Notes: generated by a model from the sequence alone, not told the origin. Counted from the first letter of the stretch, positions 29,401 through 41,694 are shown. The stretch is DNA of 64,000 bases from Apis mellifera (GCF_003254395.2 NC_037651.1:10095001-10159000); one strand, 5' to 3'. Numbers and translations: made by a program.

Positions 29401-30876
29401 CCTTTTCTCTCTCTCTCTCTCTTTTCTCGATCATATTTCGAGCTTCGACGATTCATCGTTTTAACGCAAGGGGATGCGTAAATAAACGATTTTCAAACGA
29501 AACAAAATATTCGAAATCGAACCGATCCACACTTCTTTTCAGAGATTCTCTGGACTTTGAACGATTCTCCATTATATTTTTGTCAACTCTCTTCTTTTTG
29601 TCCTTCCTTTCCCGATCATATTTCGAACTTGGATGATTCATCGTTTTAACGCAAGGGGATGCGTACATACACGATTTTTATAAAATAAAGTATTCGAAGT
29701 ATCGAAGCGATTCACTTCCTTCCAGAGATTCTCTGGACTTTGATTCGATATTTTCAACTCTTTTCCGATCATATTCCAAACTTCGACGATTCATCGTTTT
29801 AACGCGGAAGAAGGATGCGTACATACACGATTTTTGTGAAACAAAGTATTCGAAATCGAAGAGATTCAACTCTTTCGAAAGATTCTCTGGACTTTGATTC
29901 GCCTTCCAACGATCCTCCGTATTTTCTCTCCTTTTCATCCCTTTCCCTTATATTCCAAGCTTCGACGATTCATCGTTTTAACGCAAGGGGACGCGTACAT
30001 AAAATTTTTCGTGAAACAAAGAATTCGAAATCGAAGAGATCTGCATTTTAATTCGCCTTCCAATGATCTTCCGTGATATTTCCATCAACCCTCTCTTTTT
30101 TGTCTCTTCTCTCCCAATCATATTCCAAGCTTCGATTCATATTTCATTGTTTTAACGCAATAAGAGACGCTTACATAAAATTTTTCGTGAAACAAAGTAT
30201 TCGAAATCGAAGAGATCTGGACTTTGGTTCGCTTTCCAACGATCCTACGTGATATTTCCATCAACCCTCTCCTTTTCGCCCCTTTCCCAATCATATTCAT
30301 CGTTTTAACGCAAGGGGACGCGTACATAAAATTTTTCGTGAAACAAAGTATTTGAAATCGAACAGATCTGGATTTTGATTCGCCTTTCAACGATCTTCCA
30401 TGATATTTCCAACCCTCTCCTTTTCGTTCCTTTTCCGATCATATTTTGAGCTTGGACGATTCATCGTTTTAACGCAAAGGGATGCATACGTAAAATTTTT
30501 CGTGAAACAAAGTATTCGAAATCGAAGAGACTTGAATTCGCCTTTCAATGATCCTCCTCGTCAACTCTCTTCTTTTCGACGATTCATCGTTTTAACACAA
30601 CAGAAGATATATACACGATTTTCGCGTGAAATAACTGATATTCGAACAGACTCACCTCCTTCGAGAGAGTTCCATCGACTCGTATTTGAATTCTACTTGG
30701 AGACTCGCCGTCGCCAGCGTGACGAACAACGCAACGATGGCGATTCGTTGAAGCGTGATCGGGCATCGTGCGTGAGTAAGCGTTACCGGTAGATGGACGG
30801 ATGATATCGTTGTCGAGAAATAAGCGGGGCAGGATATATCTGGCAGGATAGCCTCGGGCCGGACAATCCAGTTCGC

Positions 30877-30910
<34 letters not shown>

Positions 30911-32802
30911 CCTCGTCGAGCAGTATCTTTCTGGTTTCGGCTCCGTTTCCCTTACGTTCGAGGCTACGTTACACCGAGTTCCGAGGCGATAAATTTATCC
31001 AACGCGATAAGAGCCCCGATTTTTGTCTTTACGAGCCTCGCCGGCCCCGCAAACAGAAAATAGGTGGAATATAAGGGCGGTTTTCGGCTTATGGCGTGAC
31101 CGCGCGTCACCCTACAATTGAGGGCGGGTCGAACGCGTCCCGCGTAATGTGCTCGCGAGGCACATTTTCCCCCTTGCTCACGCGGAGGCGGCGAGGCGCG
31201 TAAAAAGCTCGCGCGTACAGATCGGAGATGGCGTGTTTCGAGGGGAAAGGAAGAGGAGGAGGAGAAGGAAAGGAAAGGAAGGAAGGAAGGAAGGAAGGAA
31301 GGAAGGAAGGAAGGTGGACGTTGGTGGTTTCTCGCGTGTTGTACGCTTTGATCGATTCCCCTGGGCAAAGGGGAAGGGAGGGAGGGAGGGGAGAGGAAGA
31401 GAAAACGAAAAGAGGAGCGCGGCGGCGGGTCTGTACGCGGCGTCGGCTGACTCAGCTGAAACGCATGCTGGAAACGCGACATTAATATTAATTATTATCC
31501 CCTGTGAAGGCGCCGGGGCGCGTGTCGCGTCATGCGCCACTTTTTTTCGGGCGGAAAACGTTCGAGCTCGACGACTGGGCCTCTCGAGGACTCGAGGAGA
31601 GCGAACCATCTCGATTTTTCGAATATTAGCGATCGCAGCCACGAGAGCGACCAAGTGGCAAGCTTTGCGATTAATTATCACCGTCATCCATCCGCCAAAG
31701 AACAGAGAGAGAGAGAGAAAAAGAAAAGGGGAGAGAGAGAAATTTCGCGGCGAACACGAATTTTTTCGATAAAATTGGGAAGAAAGGAGAGAAAATCGAG
31801 ATGTATCGTCGGAGGGACGATTAGAAAACGCTTTCGTGGATATAATAGGGGATATAAATAGAAGAGCGAGATGATAAAGAAAGGATAAAGAAAGAAGAGG
31901 GGAAAGTTTTCTCGTTTTGCGTGGTGCGAAAAGTTTCGAGAGATTTGCGATACCCGAAAGAAAAGGATAGCCAGGGCCCGATTAAAATCGATCATTGGGA
32001 TATTTATCGAGAGACGACGTTGCACGCGCGGCTCGATGCGCCTCGAGGGGGGTTGTTGGCGGTTCGGTAACCCTTCCATTTGCCATGATACGATAATAGC
32101 TTGGTGTAGCTGGCGCGCAGAGGAGACGAATGGCCGTGCACGCTTTCGCGATGAGAGCGGGAAACGAAAAGCGAATCCTTTCGTTCCACGTGGAAACTCG
32201 ACGAGAACGGCGATAACGATATCGTTGCAAAATTAGCAAACACGAGGAGAATATCCTCTCTCGAAGAGTCGAGAGTTTCGTTTCCACGGAAATTCGGGAA
32301 TCTTTAAAATTTATCGGTTTATCGGTGGCGATTTATCGGCCGGTCGGGCCACGGAAAGGATAGCGGTGCTAACGTTGCTCGCCCATTCCGTTCCGTATTT
32401 GAATGTTTAATGAAAGGCGAGGGAAGGGGTGCGCTGTTAGTTGCCGATTACGTAGGTCGGGCAGAAATTTCCATTTAGAATCGTCGGCGGTCCGGTGTTT
32501 TCGAGCACACGAGTGTGCACACAGAGGCCCTCGCGATATTCCAGCGACGCGTCTCAAAATCGTATCGCGCGCAATGAATAGCGGAACATTTGCGTCCAAG
32601 GTTTAATTCTCCTCGACCGCTGCTACTACCGCCGCCGATGCACCGACGCAGTTTCCAAGTAGTATTTATCTTGCCTCGCCGCTACTCGTATTCATCGTCG
32701 GTCAACGAGCAGGATTTCGCTCCGCGTTGAAAAGTCTGGCGATCGAATTGGACCTTTCGTCTCATACGTCGCGACTTGTACGTATTTATATATGTATATG
32801 TA

Positions 32803-32833
<31 letters not shown>

Positions 32834-35800
32834 AACGAAGTGGAGCTGGTTCGAACGAATTACCGAAGAAAGCGGGTTCGACGCATGGCTCGATCTCCGA
32901 TGGACTCGGACGGATTCGACGCGGAATTCGAAATCGCTTTGGACACCAGCCAGCTCTCTTCGATCGCAACTTTTCGGATGGTGGTGGTAGGCGCCCCTTC
33001 GTGACGCGACGTCCCATTGTTCGTCGACGATGCGTCTTTTCCAACTTTAAAGACGTTCCATTCGTAATTCGCGAGACCAATTTCCCATCGATTTCTCGAA
33101 ATCGGTCGAAATTCTAAGAAAACTCTCTCGCTCGAAGGAATAAAAATATCCGAAAAGCATCGGAAGAAAGGATCTCTGTCGCCACGTTATCGTTAAAGGC
33201 ATCTTATCGTCGATGCCTGATTCACGGAGCAACTTTTGTTTCCCTCGCGTCTTGTCGCGGGGATCGCGGAAAGCGGATCGTTATCGGCGAAAATTTATTT
33301 TATTTTTTTTTAATTTGCGAGGACGTGGACGGACGATGGAATTGGCGTGGAATCGCTTAACGAGGCAGCGGCGAGACGGTGGCGAGGGGGAGGATCGGCG
33401 CGAATCAAAGCGGTGGAAGGCCGAGGAAAAAGGGATTCGAGGAGGAGGGATCGATCGGAATCGAAGCGGGGGCAGGGGGGGGGGGCGGGCGTTAACGATT
33501 GGACGCGGCGGCGGTGCGGCGTGGCGCGGAGCACCGGCACCAATCGTTTTATCGACGAATTAAGCCGAATTAAGGCTGGCCCTACGGGACGGCCACGCGC
33601 GATTTCACACGCCAACGTTTTTCCATTGAATTTCGAAAAATTGTTTTATCATCGTTTCCGACCCGTCCTCGCGATATCTGTTGCGCCCAAAGTGGTTTAA
33701 CGGGGGAGAGGACCGACCCATACGGGAAAATTCGATATTCCTTCGCGCTCCTCCGTGCTCCCGCGGCCACCCCGTATTTTCGATACGTATTTTCCGCCCA
33801 GGTTACGCGCCCGTGCATGCTCGGCCCGAGAGAGAGAGGCGGAAACTTCTCCACAGGAGGAGGAGAAGTGGAAACGGAATGAGAATTCGAAGACACCATT
33901 GCTCGCGGGAGATAACATTTTTCCAATTTCCCAACCTAATGTAAATGCTCTCGAGAATAGAACGGAAATAATTCGTCCAACTAATTTCTTCTCCTCTTTT
34001 GCTTTCTTCTTATTTCTCTTCGAGCGCGTTTTCGAGGAGAAGAAAAGAGAGACAGAGACAGAGAGAAAGAGCGAAAAGCGTAATTCCACGGCAACGGGGG
34101 GAAGGTTAGAGAGAAAAGAAAAATAAAAGGAGACGAATTAATTAGAAATATATACAACCCGTATATATACACACACACCGTATATATATATAGCGAGGAA
34201 AATACGAAGCGGACGATTTAATGAGTTTGCGTTCTAAATTACCGGTGATCTCTGACGGATTCGCCCGGAATAAAACGAAAAAATCAAAGTGGCGAGGAGG
34301 ATAAAGTTGTCGCCCGTTGCGGGTGGATATAAATTAACGGGGTGCGGGACGAATTTACCATTTTTTTCGTTTGCCCGATTTTTCTCCCCTCTCGGAGAGG
34401 AGAGAGAACAGGTATCGATCGTTCGTCGAATTTCCCGCGACCGGGGTACGAAAATGGATTCGTTTCGACGCGAGACCGTCTCGTTGAATTTCATCGATCG
34501 ATTCTATACCGTCTAAATCGAATTTATCGAAAGAGAGACGGAGAAATTTGAGAGACCGATGGATCTCTCCCACCGATATATCATCGATCGTTCCTTCCTT
34601 CCTTCCTTCCTTCCTTCCTTTTTTCCCCTTATTCCCCCTCGTTCTCGCTTCTTTTTCCAGCTAGCCAACAGGGGGAGGGTAGGCGCGCGTGGAAAATTAG
34701 AGGATCCGAGAGAGGAACTGGCCGGGGAACTCGATTTACATACCTCGACGGGCCTGGATCGCGTCGGATCAAGTTAACAGGGGCGACGAGTGAACTTAAT
34801 TAAGCGCGTGCGCGAATCGTGGTTCGCGGCGTACACGTGCCATACACTTCGTTAAATTTTATTCGCCGTAATTTCGCGACTGCGTCGTGTGTCGAGTCGC
34901 TGCCGGTCCGAGTCGACGTTGGGCTTCGCATCCACCCTCCTCCTCCTCCTCCTCCTCTTTAATTACATCCTCGTTCGAGCTTAAGACCGAATCGACGACT
35001 GACACCCTCTCTCCACGCATTTCAGCGTTTCGAATCGCCACAGGAGAAAGGGACCCCTCAACGGATCTTTTAACGGCCCCTCGTTAGCCCCAATGTTAAT
35101 GAGAAAGAAATCTTCGTTACGAAAACGTTTCTTCCGATGTATAATAACACGCGTGATAATTCGTTGAAAGATAAAAAAACGAAGGCCACCCGTTTTCTTT
35201 TCGAGGTGGCGATAAATCGTGGCGAGGCGATAACGATCCTTTCCCCGACCAATTCCATTACACGCGCCTTTAAATTCGTCGCCGGGGTTTAAACCCGAGC
35301 GAGTTAACGTTTGTTTCGGGCGACAACGGGCGGCTACGATATTTCGTTTAGCCTGCAATTGAAAATTACTACCGCACGAACGCGTCCCGAAACGGTGTGC
35401 GGCGATTGCAACGTGAATATTTAATGCAACGGCAATCATTCGAATTCGGTTGGTAAATTAGCACCATATCGATTTCGCGCGCGGTGCAAAGGCACGACGG
35501 GCCGACCGTCATATGCACGGCTAATTACGCGTTTCCGGGACAATGGATATAAAAATAATCGCGATATCGAGGCGACTAACGTTCGTTCGTTCCGATCCCC
35601 CCCCTCCTTTCGCATCTCTCCTTTCGCTCGAGTCGCTTTTTATCGAGGAGGACGCGACGCGCTCGTTCGAGCGGAAAGGGAGTCGAATTACGCGCGAGGA
35701 AGCAACGGCTAGGCAGGTGTCCGGCTAAGTAATCGAGGATATAAAACGTGCATCGGATTTCGCTAACGAAAACGTATACACAATATACGCGCCGTTCTAA

Positions 35801-38214
35801 TTAACGAACCGAGGGGATAATCAACGAGAACGTATCGCGCGTTGTGGTATCCGCAGTGCAGGACGACAATCGTTGCTCCATGCTTCATGATTAATCTTTA
35901 TCGGAGGGATAAAACCCGATATTCGATTCTCGAAGTGGGGAATTCGCGAGAAGAAGCATCGAAGAGTGTCTTTCAGCGAGGGATAACAGGGGAAGAGCTG
36001 TAAAAGGGAGGGGAATGTTATTACGAGCGATTGAGCGCGTGTAGCAAGAGAGCTCGTAGAAGATCGATTAGAAGTAGTAATTCGTTCCACGTTTTCGATT
36101 GTTCTTTCGGATGCATAACTGGAAGGCTGTAGTATAGGAGGAAGGAAGCGGGTCGTTTCGAGTCGAGTCGCGAGAGACGTGGTTGAAGATGGTCAATTAC
36201 GATACTGTTGTGAAATAACGATCCGTCAATAAGCGCGCATTTCCATCTTCAATGGAGAATGAGTCGTCGACGAGAACTAGAACGACGAGGAGGAGGAGGA
36301 GGAAACGACAACGACGAGGAGGAGGAAGAAGGCTCGAAGACGATACCGCGGATGCATTTATCAAAGGAGAATACGGTTTGTATCGAGGTAGGGGAAGGAG
36401 GAAGAGAGCGTTGCGCTCTGATATTTCGAGAGAAGGTGAGGAAGAGAAACCGCAAGAGGGCAAGTTAGACGGAGGAAACGAGGAGGAAAAATGATGAGCC
36501 AGAAATAATTAGCGGGGTTGCAGAGCGCAGCCGACCGAACGCAGATGTGCCAAGTCTGTATGAAAAATTAATGACATCCCGTTCTCGGCAATTCCCTTCC
36601 TCTCGCCACCCCCAACCCTTTTTCACTTCCCTAGCGCCAAGTTTATTCCCTCTTTGCTACTTTTTTTCCCCCTTTTTTTTTCTTTCCCTCCCTCTCTCTC
36701 TCTCGTTTTTACTTAAGCCCGGTTTCCCTTTATTGCCAACCCTCTTTTGACGATCTCGCGTGTCTCGACGAAATTTAGCCGCGCCACGATCCCCGATAGG
36801 CTCTATAATTATCCCGTTTTATCTTCATCAGGGCAGGGGGAGGGGTGGACTCTGGGGGAACAACTCGCGACCAAAGAAGCGATATAACGCTCAACCGTTT
36901 ACCCGTCCAGAGGAGGAACGCTCGTTTTTTCCGTTCGAATATCGGGATTTGGACCGGGATATTTATTCGTTCTTTCTTCCTTTCTTCCGATAATAATCGA
37001 TGGATGGAACTCTTTTCGAACACACGGACGCAAACTTTTTCCCTCCTTTCAATTTGTCTCCATTACACGCGTCGATCACTTTTCCTGCCCCGTCACCTGC
37101 TCCCATCCCCGTCTGCTCCGATCTCGTCTCGTCTCGTCACGGCAAACATCAAACATCGTTTTTCACAGTTTTGCGCTGCATAACGATCGATAGGTCACAG
37201 CTCGGGCGCCACTCGATTCGTAACAATTCGGATAACGATCGATCGCAGCTTTCGTCGAAAGGGAAGAATCGTTTCTTTCTCCCCTCTTCCCTCGTTTTTT
37301 CCTTCGAACCCTCTTTCAAAAATTATCTATCTATCGAGAAATTCGATTCGACGAGCGAAAATCAAAATTACGAGTTTCCTCGTGCAACAACTGGACGCTT
37401 CGTTTAACCGGATCGTGTTGTCGAACGCGACCGCGAATCGAGCGGCGAAGAAATATTTACAGTCGATATTATCCCGTTATAAAAGCGAGCGTAATCGTCT
37501 CGCCGCGTTGTAACCCAAAGTGTCGCGATAAACGAGAGAGCGAGAGAGGGAGAGGGAGAGGATCGTCTGCTGTGCCATAATACGGATAATTTATGAACGC
37601 AGACGCGCGTGACCGAGTTTCCACCTACGACTTTGCAATTAACTCGTCGATTTCCATCCCCTATCTTCCAAAAGCTCGAGGGGGTTTCCCATATCTCCGT
37701 ACAAAGCTCGATGCACGTTTTATTTATTTATGCCAATCCATTCTCTTCCACGGATCATCTTATCGCTGTGTTTACAGTATGAAAATTTCATATTCCAATT
37801 CCTCCCCATTCTGTATATATATATATATATAACCGTTCCTTGTTTTTTCTTCCCCTAATTCGAGCCTCCATTCTCTACTTTCTTTCTTTCTTTCTTTCTT
37901 TTTTTTTCGCTGCCTCTAAATCGTAATTATACGAGTTAACCGGCAATCCAGCGGGCTCGTTTTAATTATTATCTTCTTCTTCGCATTGCGTAGACAATAT
38001 ACATTTTTTACAACCGTATATACATCTCTATTTTTATTTTTCCACCCAACCACCCTTTATTTCCTCGTTTTCCTCCGTCCTTTCCTCTTTCTCGCTCCTT
38101 CGTCGGGCTCGTGCACCGGAACGTCATAAATTCCAAGCCATCTCTCGACCCCTCTCTTACTCGCCGCTCTTTTCCCTTTCCTCTTCCTCTTCCTCTTCCC
38201 TTTCCTTTTCCCCT

Positions 38215-38246
<32 letters not shown>

Positions 38247-38585
38247 GCTTCTTCTCTCCCCGTGCACGAGGTCCGTGCACGAGGGTTCCCCTTGAAAGAG
38301 CAGCGACAACGTAAAAGAAACGGAACGGAACGTAATTAGAGAAAAAGTGTCATTTTTTTAAACTCGCATTCTCCGCCTCGTGGACAAAAGCAAAAGTCGG
38401 CTGCTTTTCTCACGTCGCGTAACACCGTTCCTCGCCCGCAAAAACGAAAGATAAATTCGAGAGCGAACGAACGAAGTGTACAGGGAGGGGCAATGGCACG
38501 ATTCGAAGCGTGGAGAATTGAAATTGCGAGAAAGAGACTCACCCTCTTGGAGCACGGCGAGGATGAAGAGCAGCGTAAGATCCAT
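1348..38585 (-). CDS. beaten path (beat) family immunoglobulin protein, 5' part of the gene (partial)
   Basis: Four coding exons on the minus strand join in perfect phase: 38585-38543 (43 nt), 25765-25690 (76 nt), 18609-18483 (127 nt), and one copy of a 136-nt exon at 14985-14850 or 1483-1348. Together they give 127 codons plus one base: a short hydrophobic leader and one V-type Ig domain. Cys39 and Cys106 are placed for the domain disulfide. Trp53 sits in TWYKD, followed by EEFYRYVP, and GKYKCEV precedes APSF. This order (YDLE, WYK, EFYRY, CEVxxxAPSF) is the signature I know from insect beat proteins, which are cell-surface or secreted guidance proteins that pair with Side-family receptors. 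No second Ig domain or stop codon is in the window, so the gene continues left of position 1. The subfamily (beat I-VII) is not assigned. Introns are about 12.8, 7.1 and 3.5 kb. Confidence 0.85.
3869..3893. other. assembly gap, 25 N
   Basis: Twenty-five unknown bases, a placeholder-like length. The right edge is a run of A. The matching place in the other inverted arm is a run of ten T, so the break fell in or near a homopolymer. The true size of the missing sequence is unknown. Confidence 1.
3894..4165 (+). repeat. inverted repeat arm, left, next to the sequence gap
   Basis: The reverse complement occurs at 15473-15751. The arm begins in an A run at the edge of the N gap and ends in a (CCAT)n microsatellite. 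Differences from the other arm are one-base indels in homopolymers, G runs or short repeats (for example near 3982, 4016, 4021 and 4092); no clear substitution was seen. Confidence 0.95.
5043..5150. repeat. (CGTC/CGTT)n tetranucleotide tract
   Basis: Mixed CGTC and CGTT units in two parts (5043-5098 and about 5119-5150). Confidence 0.9.
8977..9066. repeat. (CT)n microsatellite
   Basis: About 90 bp of CT with occasional CCCT or TTTCT interruptions. It gives false Ser/Leu-rich (plus) and Arg/Glu-rich (minus) reading frames. Confidence 0.95.
13504..15472 (+). repeat. direct duplication, copy B
   Basis: Second copy of the block at 1-1970, in the same orientation, 13.5 kb away. Its right end joins directly to the inverted copy of 3894-4165 at an (ATGG)n tract. 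The near-identity of intron sequence means that either the duplication is very recent or the assembly holds the same DNA twice. Confidence 0.97.
14850..14985 (-). CDS. beat exon 4, copy B: C-terminal strands of the first Ig domain
   Basis: The exon starts in phase 0 after TTTCAG and runs 45 codons plus one base to a GTGGGT donor. It encodes YRRSDHQQVLLQNVSLY, GKYKCEVITEAPSF and a tail ending AKMEIV. Cys106 closes the Ig disulfide, and N95-V-S is an N-glycosylation sequon. It lies inside the second copy of a 1.97-kb direct duplication and is base-for-base the same as the copy at 1348-1483. Because 136 is not a multiple of three, a transcript containing both copies would lose frame. This copy is the nearer one to exon 3. 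Confidence 0.85.
15473..15751 (-). repeat. inverted repeat arm, right
   Basis: Reverse-complement copy of 3894-4165, starting in (ATGG)n immediately after the 1.97-kb direct duplication and ending in a 10-T run at 15747-15756. The two arms bracket an 11.3-kb stretch. Confidence 0.95.
18119..18168. repeat. (TA)25 microsatellite
   Basis: Uninterrupted TA dinucleotide tract 127 bp upstream-to-left of the beat exon 3 donor, within the following intron. Likely polymorphic. Confidence 0.95.
18483..18609 (-). CDS. beat exon 3: central part of the first Ig domain
   Basis: The exon lies between an acceptor ending GTTTCAG and a GTGAGT donor. It encodes YDLETDKLYSITWYKD, then EEFYRYVPRGEPKKH and a tail ending VEGVKVD (residues 41-82). 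The invariant Ig tryptophan is Trp53. YDLE, WYKD and EFYRY are strong beat-family motifs. The exon has one leading base and ends on a codon boundary, so the following exon must start in phase 0, as both copies of the next exon do. Confidence 0.92.
20171..20231. repeat. (AG)n microsatellite
   Basis: About 60 bp of nearly pure AG, the longest such tract among many GA/CT tracts in the window. Open reading frames through it are artifacts of the repeat. Confidence 0.95.
20881..21850 (+). repeat. minisatellite 1: about 14 units of 67 or 75 bp with higher-order order
   Basis: Units share ATCATCGAATT, GTCGACCATCGTCATCGAGG and ATCTCTCGAAA. Measured from one ATCTCTC to the next, spacings run about 75, 67, 67, 76, 74, 67, 75, 67, 67, 76, 59, 67, 67. 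Long units carry an extra TTAATACACGCG segment. The order 75-67-67-76 recurs 426 bp later with the same unit variants. Units of 67 bp cannot keep a reading frame, so the overlapping ORFs are not genes. It lies in the beat intron between exons 2 and 3. Confidence 0.92.
25690..25765 (-). CDS. beat exon 2: N-terminal strands of the first Ig domain
   Basis: After a pyrimidine-rich acceptor ending TTACAG, the exon reads TGLKLLGINVPAYSLRG and then KSALLEC before a GTAAGA donor. It has two leading bases, 24 whole codons and two trailing bases, so it matches exon 1 and exon 3 exactly. The pattern LxLxxxxVPxxxxRGxxAxLxC is the usual start of the beat Ig domain, and Cys39 is the first cysteine of the disulfide. 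Codon 40 (AG/A, Arg) is split across the next intron. It is short enough to be missed by ORF length filters, so it was found from the phase requirement and the motif. Confidence 0.88.
29380..30700 (+). repeat. minisatellite 2: about 8 degenerate units of 120-185 bp
   Basis: The core ATTCATCGTTTTAACGCAAG recurs near 29451, 29636, 29789, 29968, 30141, 30295, 30459 and 30582. It is followed by TGCGTACATA, TTTTCGTGAAACAAAGTATTC and GAAATCGAAGAGAT, then a CT-rich stretch. Unit length varies through internal deletions. The ORFs on both strands here are by-products of the repeat. It lies in the first beat intron (exons 1-2). Confidence 0.92.
31266..31314. repeat. (GGAA)n microsatellite
   Basis: About 12 units of GGAA in the first beat intron. 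Confidence 0.95.
38543..38585 (-). CDS. beat exon 1: start codon and signal peptide
   Basis: The ATG is at 38585-38583 and opens MDLTLLFILAVLQE, a hydrophobic leader of signal-peptide type. The exon ends after one base of codon 15 at a consensus donor (GTGAGT). That phase fits the next exon, which supplies two bases (codon 15 becomes GTG, Val). The in-frame GTG 18 nt upstream is not a normal start. The n-region carries Asp rather than a basic residue, which is slightly unusual. The assignment rests on phase, hydrophobicity and the splice site, not on direct homology, so a different first exon remains possible. Confidence 0.72.
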
Positions 38586-41500
38586 CGTCGTTGGTTGGCC
38601 CACGATCGTGGATCCCGTGCCTCCACTTTCGTCTATCCAGGATAATTCGTTCCCCTATTTTTCCCGGTCGTCGTATTCCACCTTCTTCTTCGATGGTCGC
38701 GATCCACGATCTACGCAATATTGTGTATATTTTCGATCGAACCGATTACGATTTCAAGAAACGAATTCGTACCATCGAGCGCAGTTTTTCTTTCTTTCTT
38801 TCCCCTCGTCTCTGAGGAAACTAACCCCTCCACCACCCCGTCCCTGAAAACAATCCACCAGGTCTCGAATCGTCCGACTATAATAATAACTAACAAGCTG
38901 TCCGAAGAAGAGGGGGAACGAAAGGATGGATACGGCGTTTATTTTAGCGGGACGAGTGTGACGCGTCGAGGGAGAGACGACACGTCGAGTTGTCGACCCT
39001 TCCTCGGTGGGGAAAGAGGGTCTTCTTCCACGAGTCTCTCTCTCTCTCTTTATAAGCGTGTCTCGCAGATTTAAAAGTCTCGGAGCTGTGTCTCGAGTTA
39101 AACACTTCTCGCGGAGATTTCCAAGTTTCCGCGATTTTTGAGCAGCGCAGCGTCATCCCGATCTCCCGCCCCGATAACGTGGCGGCCGATAGTTTGGCAC
39201 AGGGACAGCTCCTCCCCACGTTTTAAGAGGATGGCCGTCTAATTTTCGCCGGAATCACGGCCGACGATCGCAACGTAGACGAAAAGTAGCGGAAAACGGT
39301 GGTAGAAAATCTCGAGAATCGGACCTACTCGAGAGAGAAAGCTCCTCGAAGAAGGAGAAGGAGGATTTATCCGCGGGGAGATTGGTCGTAACGATTAATC
39401 CTCGACAATCGCGCGAAACGAGAATCGTCTGAGAAACGAAGTTTGAAAAAAAAAACGCGATATTTATTTTCATAGCGTTTGAACAGCGGCGAACGAATAG
39501 GAGAGAAGGCGAGAAGTTAAGAGAGAGAGAAAGAGAGAGAGAGAGGGAGAGAGGGAAAGGTGGAGCGAGTGGAAAGAGAAAAACGAAAGTATGCCGGCGT
39601 ACGGAAGGTACGGCTTTTAAATGCAACTTGTTGCAATCTCGCCCAAAGCGGCGAGTTTCCTTCGTTCGACCGCGGAACGCGCACGTGTGTCCTTCGCGGA
39701 GCGAGCACGCGTGTTCGTGCACGAGAATCGATCCTTCTTCTTTCACTTCTTCCTCTTCTTCCTCTTCTTCTTTCGTCCAAAGATCGAGGAGTTGCACTTC
39801 TCTGGGAATCGGAACGGAATTTACGTTCGAGGCGACGATACGCGAATCGAAGAGCGAATTCACACGATTTCGGCGACTCGTGGAAAATTCGTCCCCTCGA
39901 ACTGTTCCGTTTCGATTGGCCTCCAACGTTCGAATTATTAACTCGACGCTGGCCAATGTTTACCGCCAACCATGACGACACTCTCTCCCTCTCTCTCTCT
40001 CTCTCGACCGATCCTTTGTTTTTCCGACGTGGTGACACGTGGCAAGCGTCGAGGTCCAAGAGGGCACACGCACACACCACGATGTTTCGATTCTCTTTCC
40101 CTTCCCCACCTTCTCCCCTCAACTTCACTCCCGTTTCCAATCGCATGACGCGAATGCGTATTGATTCGACCGAGACTATTGCCTTTCGGATCCATTCAAA
40201 GAAGGGGTGGAGCGTGATGGGGTATAATACCTGGGCTTCCGTTTATTTGTTGACATAATTGCACCGACGCGATCGATTTCTCTCGCCAGCCCGATTTCCT
40301 TTCCCTTTTCGCGCTTCCGCGTATCGCGCTCGATCGATGGATCGATGCATCCCTCCCTCCCCCACGAATCCCAATATTCCTTCTACACTCTCTCTCTCTC
40401 TCTCTCTCTTCTAAGCGATCAGACCAGTGGAGATTTTCCCCGGCGTGGTTTAATCGAATTCCCAAGTTCTCGGAGGAATTAAACGGCGATCTTCGATACG
40501 GGATTAAGAGCGGCTTACCGCAACGCCGCCGTTAGCGGCTATTCCTGCCAAGACCGGTTCCGGTTCATCGAGTCGTCGTGCACACGGTTCGTCGTCCTTT
40601 CGCGAGCCAGCGTCCGGATCCGGTGAGATCGATCGATCGGTCGAGAAGGGGGGGCGGAGGGAGGCGAGGGGGAAACATGGATCGCGGCGGGGGAGGAGGA
40701 GGAGGCGGCCGCGAAAATTCGAAAATTCGTCGCGAACGTTTACGTTTACGGGGCGAGCGAAAGCGTTTGGTTGGAGAAAGAGGAGGAGGCGCGACGAGGA
40801 GCGTCTCGGAGGGAAAGTTGGCGTCGCGGATGGCCGATGCCGACTACGAAAGCTCGACGTCGCGCCAGCCGAGGCCTGTGCGCGCCGCTACGTCGTATAC
40901 CTGGACGCGTGCGCGTTGCGAGCCGAGCAGGTGCGAAATGCACGCGACTCTCCACCTACGATGCCACCAACCTGCCTCCCCCGACCACGTCCACGATCTT
41001 CCATTACTCTCGCCCTTTCCACCCCGCCGATCGATTACCCGCCAATCGTTATCGATAAACGAACGAACCCTTCGAGAGCCACCGGAGAGAAACTTTCGAG
41101 ATATACGTCTCTCTCTCTCGCGCGCGCGCGCACGCCTCCTCCGCGCGTCGCTTTTCAAACGTTAATAGACACGAACGCAACGTTTCGCGATTATCAATAT
41201 CGAACTCCCACTCCTACGCGAATCCTCGCGCCTATACACCGATCGATATGGAACAACAACGGTTAATTTCACTCCGATTGTTATTGGTATCCGCGAGTTT
41301 GGATTAACGCGTTCCATTTCCGATCCGGCGTTTCCAGCGTGCCGACAAATTGAAAATAATCGAAAGTTGTCGAAGTTATTCGAGAGAAACACTCCGCGTC
41401 GAAATTTTATCGAACGAAAACGGGAGAAGGGGAAATCTGGAATCGGGGGGAGAGGGAGGAAGAATGGTGGCGAGGCGAAAGGCGAAAGGGAGAAACAATT

Positions 41501-41655
41501 ATTCCGTTGTTCCGCTGGAAACCGGTGGAAAGCCGATGCGCACGAATGAATTGGGAGGGAGTAGTTTAAAGGCGATAATAAGCTCGGTCGTTTGTAAACG
41601 CGTGCCGCGGGGAAATCTTGGCAAATGGAAAAAAGGATGGAAATTAACTTTTCCA

Positions 41656-41694
41656 CCGTTCCGTTCCGTTCCGTTCCGTTCCGTTCCGTTCCGC
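41656..41694. repeat. (TTCCG)n pentanucleotide tract
   Basis: About seven tandem units, with no relation to the insect telomere repeat TTAGG. Confidence 0.9.

Larger units (their letters stand above)
25766..38542 (-). other. beat intron between exons 1 and 2 (12.8 kb)
   Basis: Holds minisatellite 2 and microsatellites: (TCC)n at 28194-28220, TA at 30880-30907, (GGAA)n at 31266-31314, TA near 32812-32834, and (TTCC)n at 34591-34620. No coding exon or RNA gene was recognised on either strand. Confidence 0.65.

Noticed and set aside
38583..38603. Upstream start for beat exon 1 at 38603
   Set aside because: The codon is GTG, not ATG; the ATG at 38585 gives the hydrophobic leader directly.
39048..39054. 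TATAAAG on the minus strand as a beat TATA box
   Set aside because: It lies at the edge of a CT microsatellite with no other core-promoter element, so the match is not specific enough to call.
40578..41165. 195-codon Arg/Gly-rich plus-strand ORF
   Set aside because: Composition follows GC-rich and GGA-repeat DNA; no recognised domain, and other frames here are open as well.
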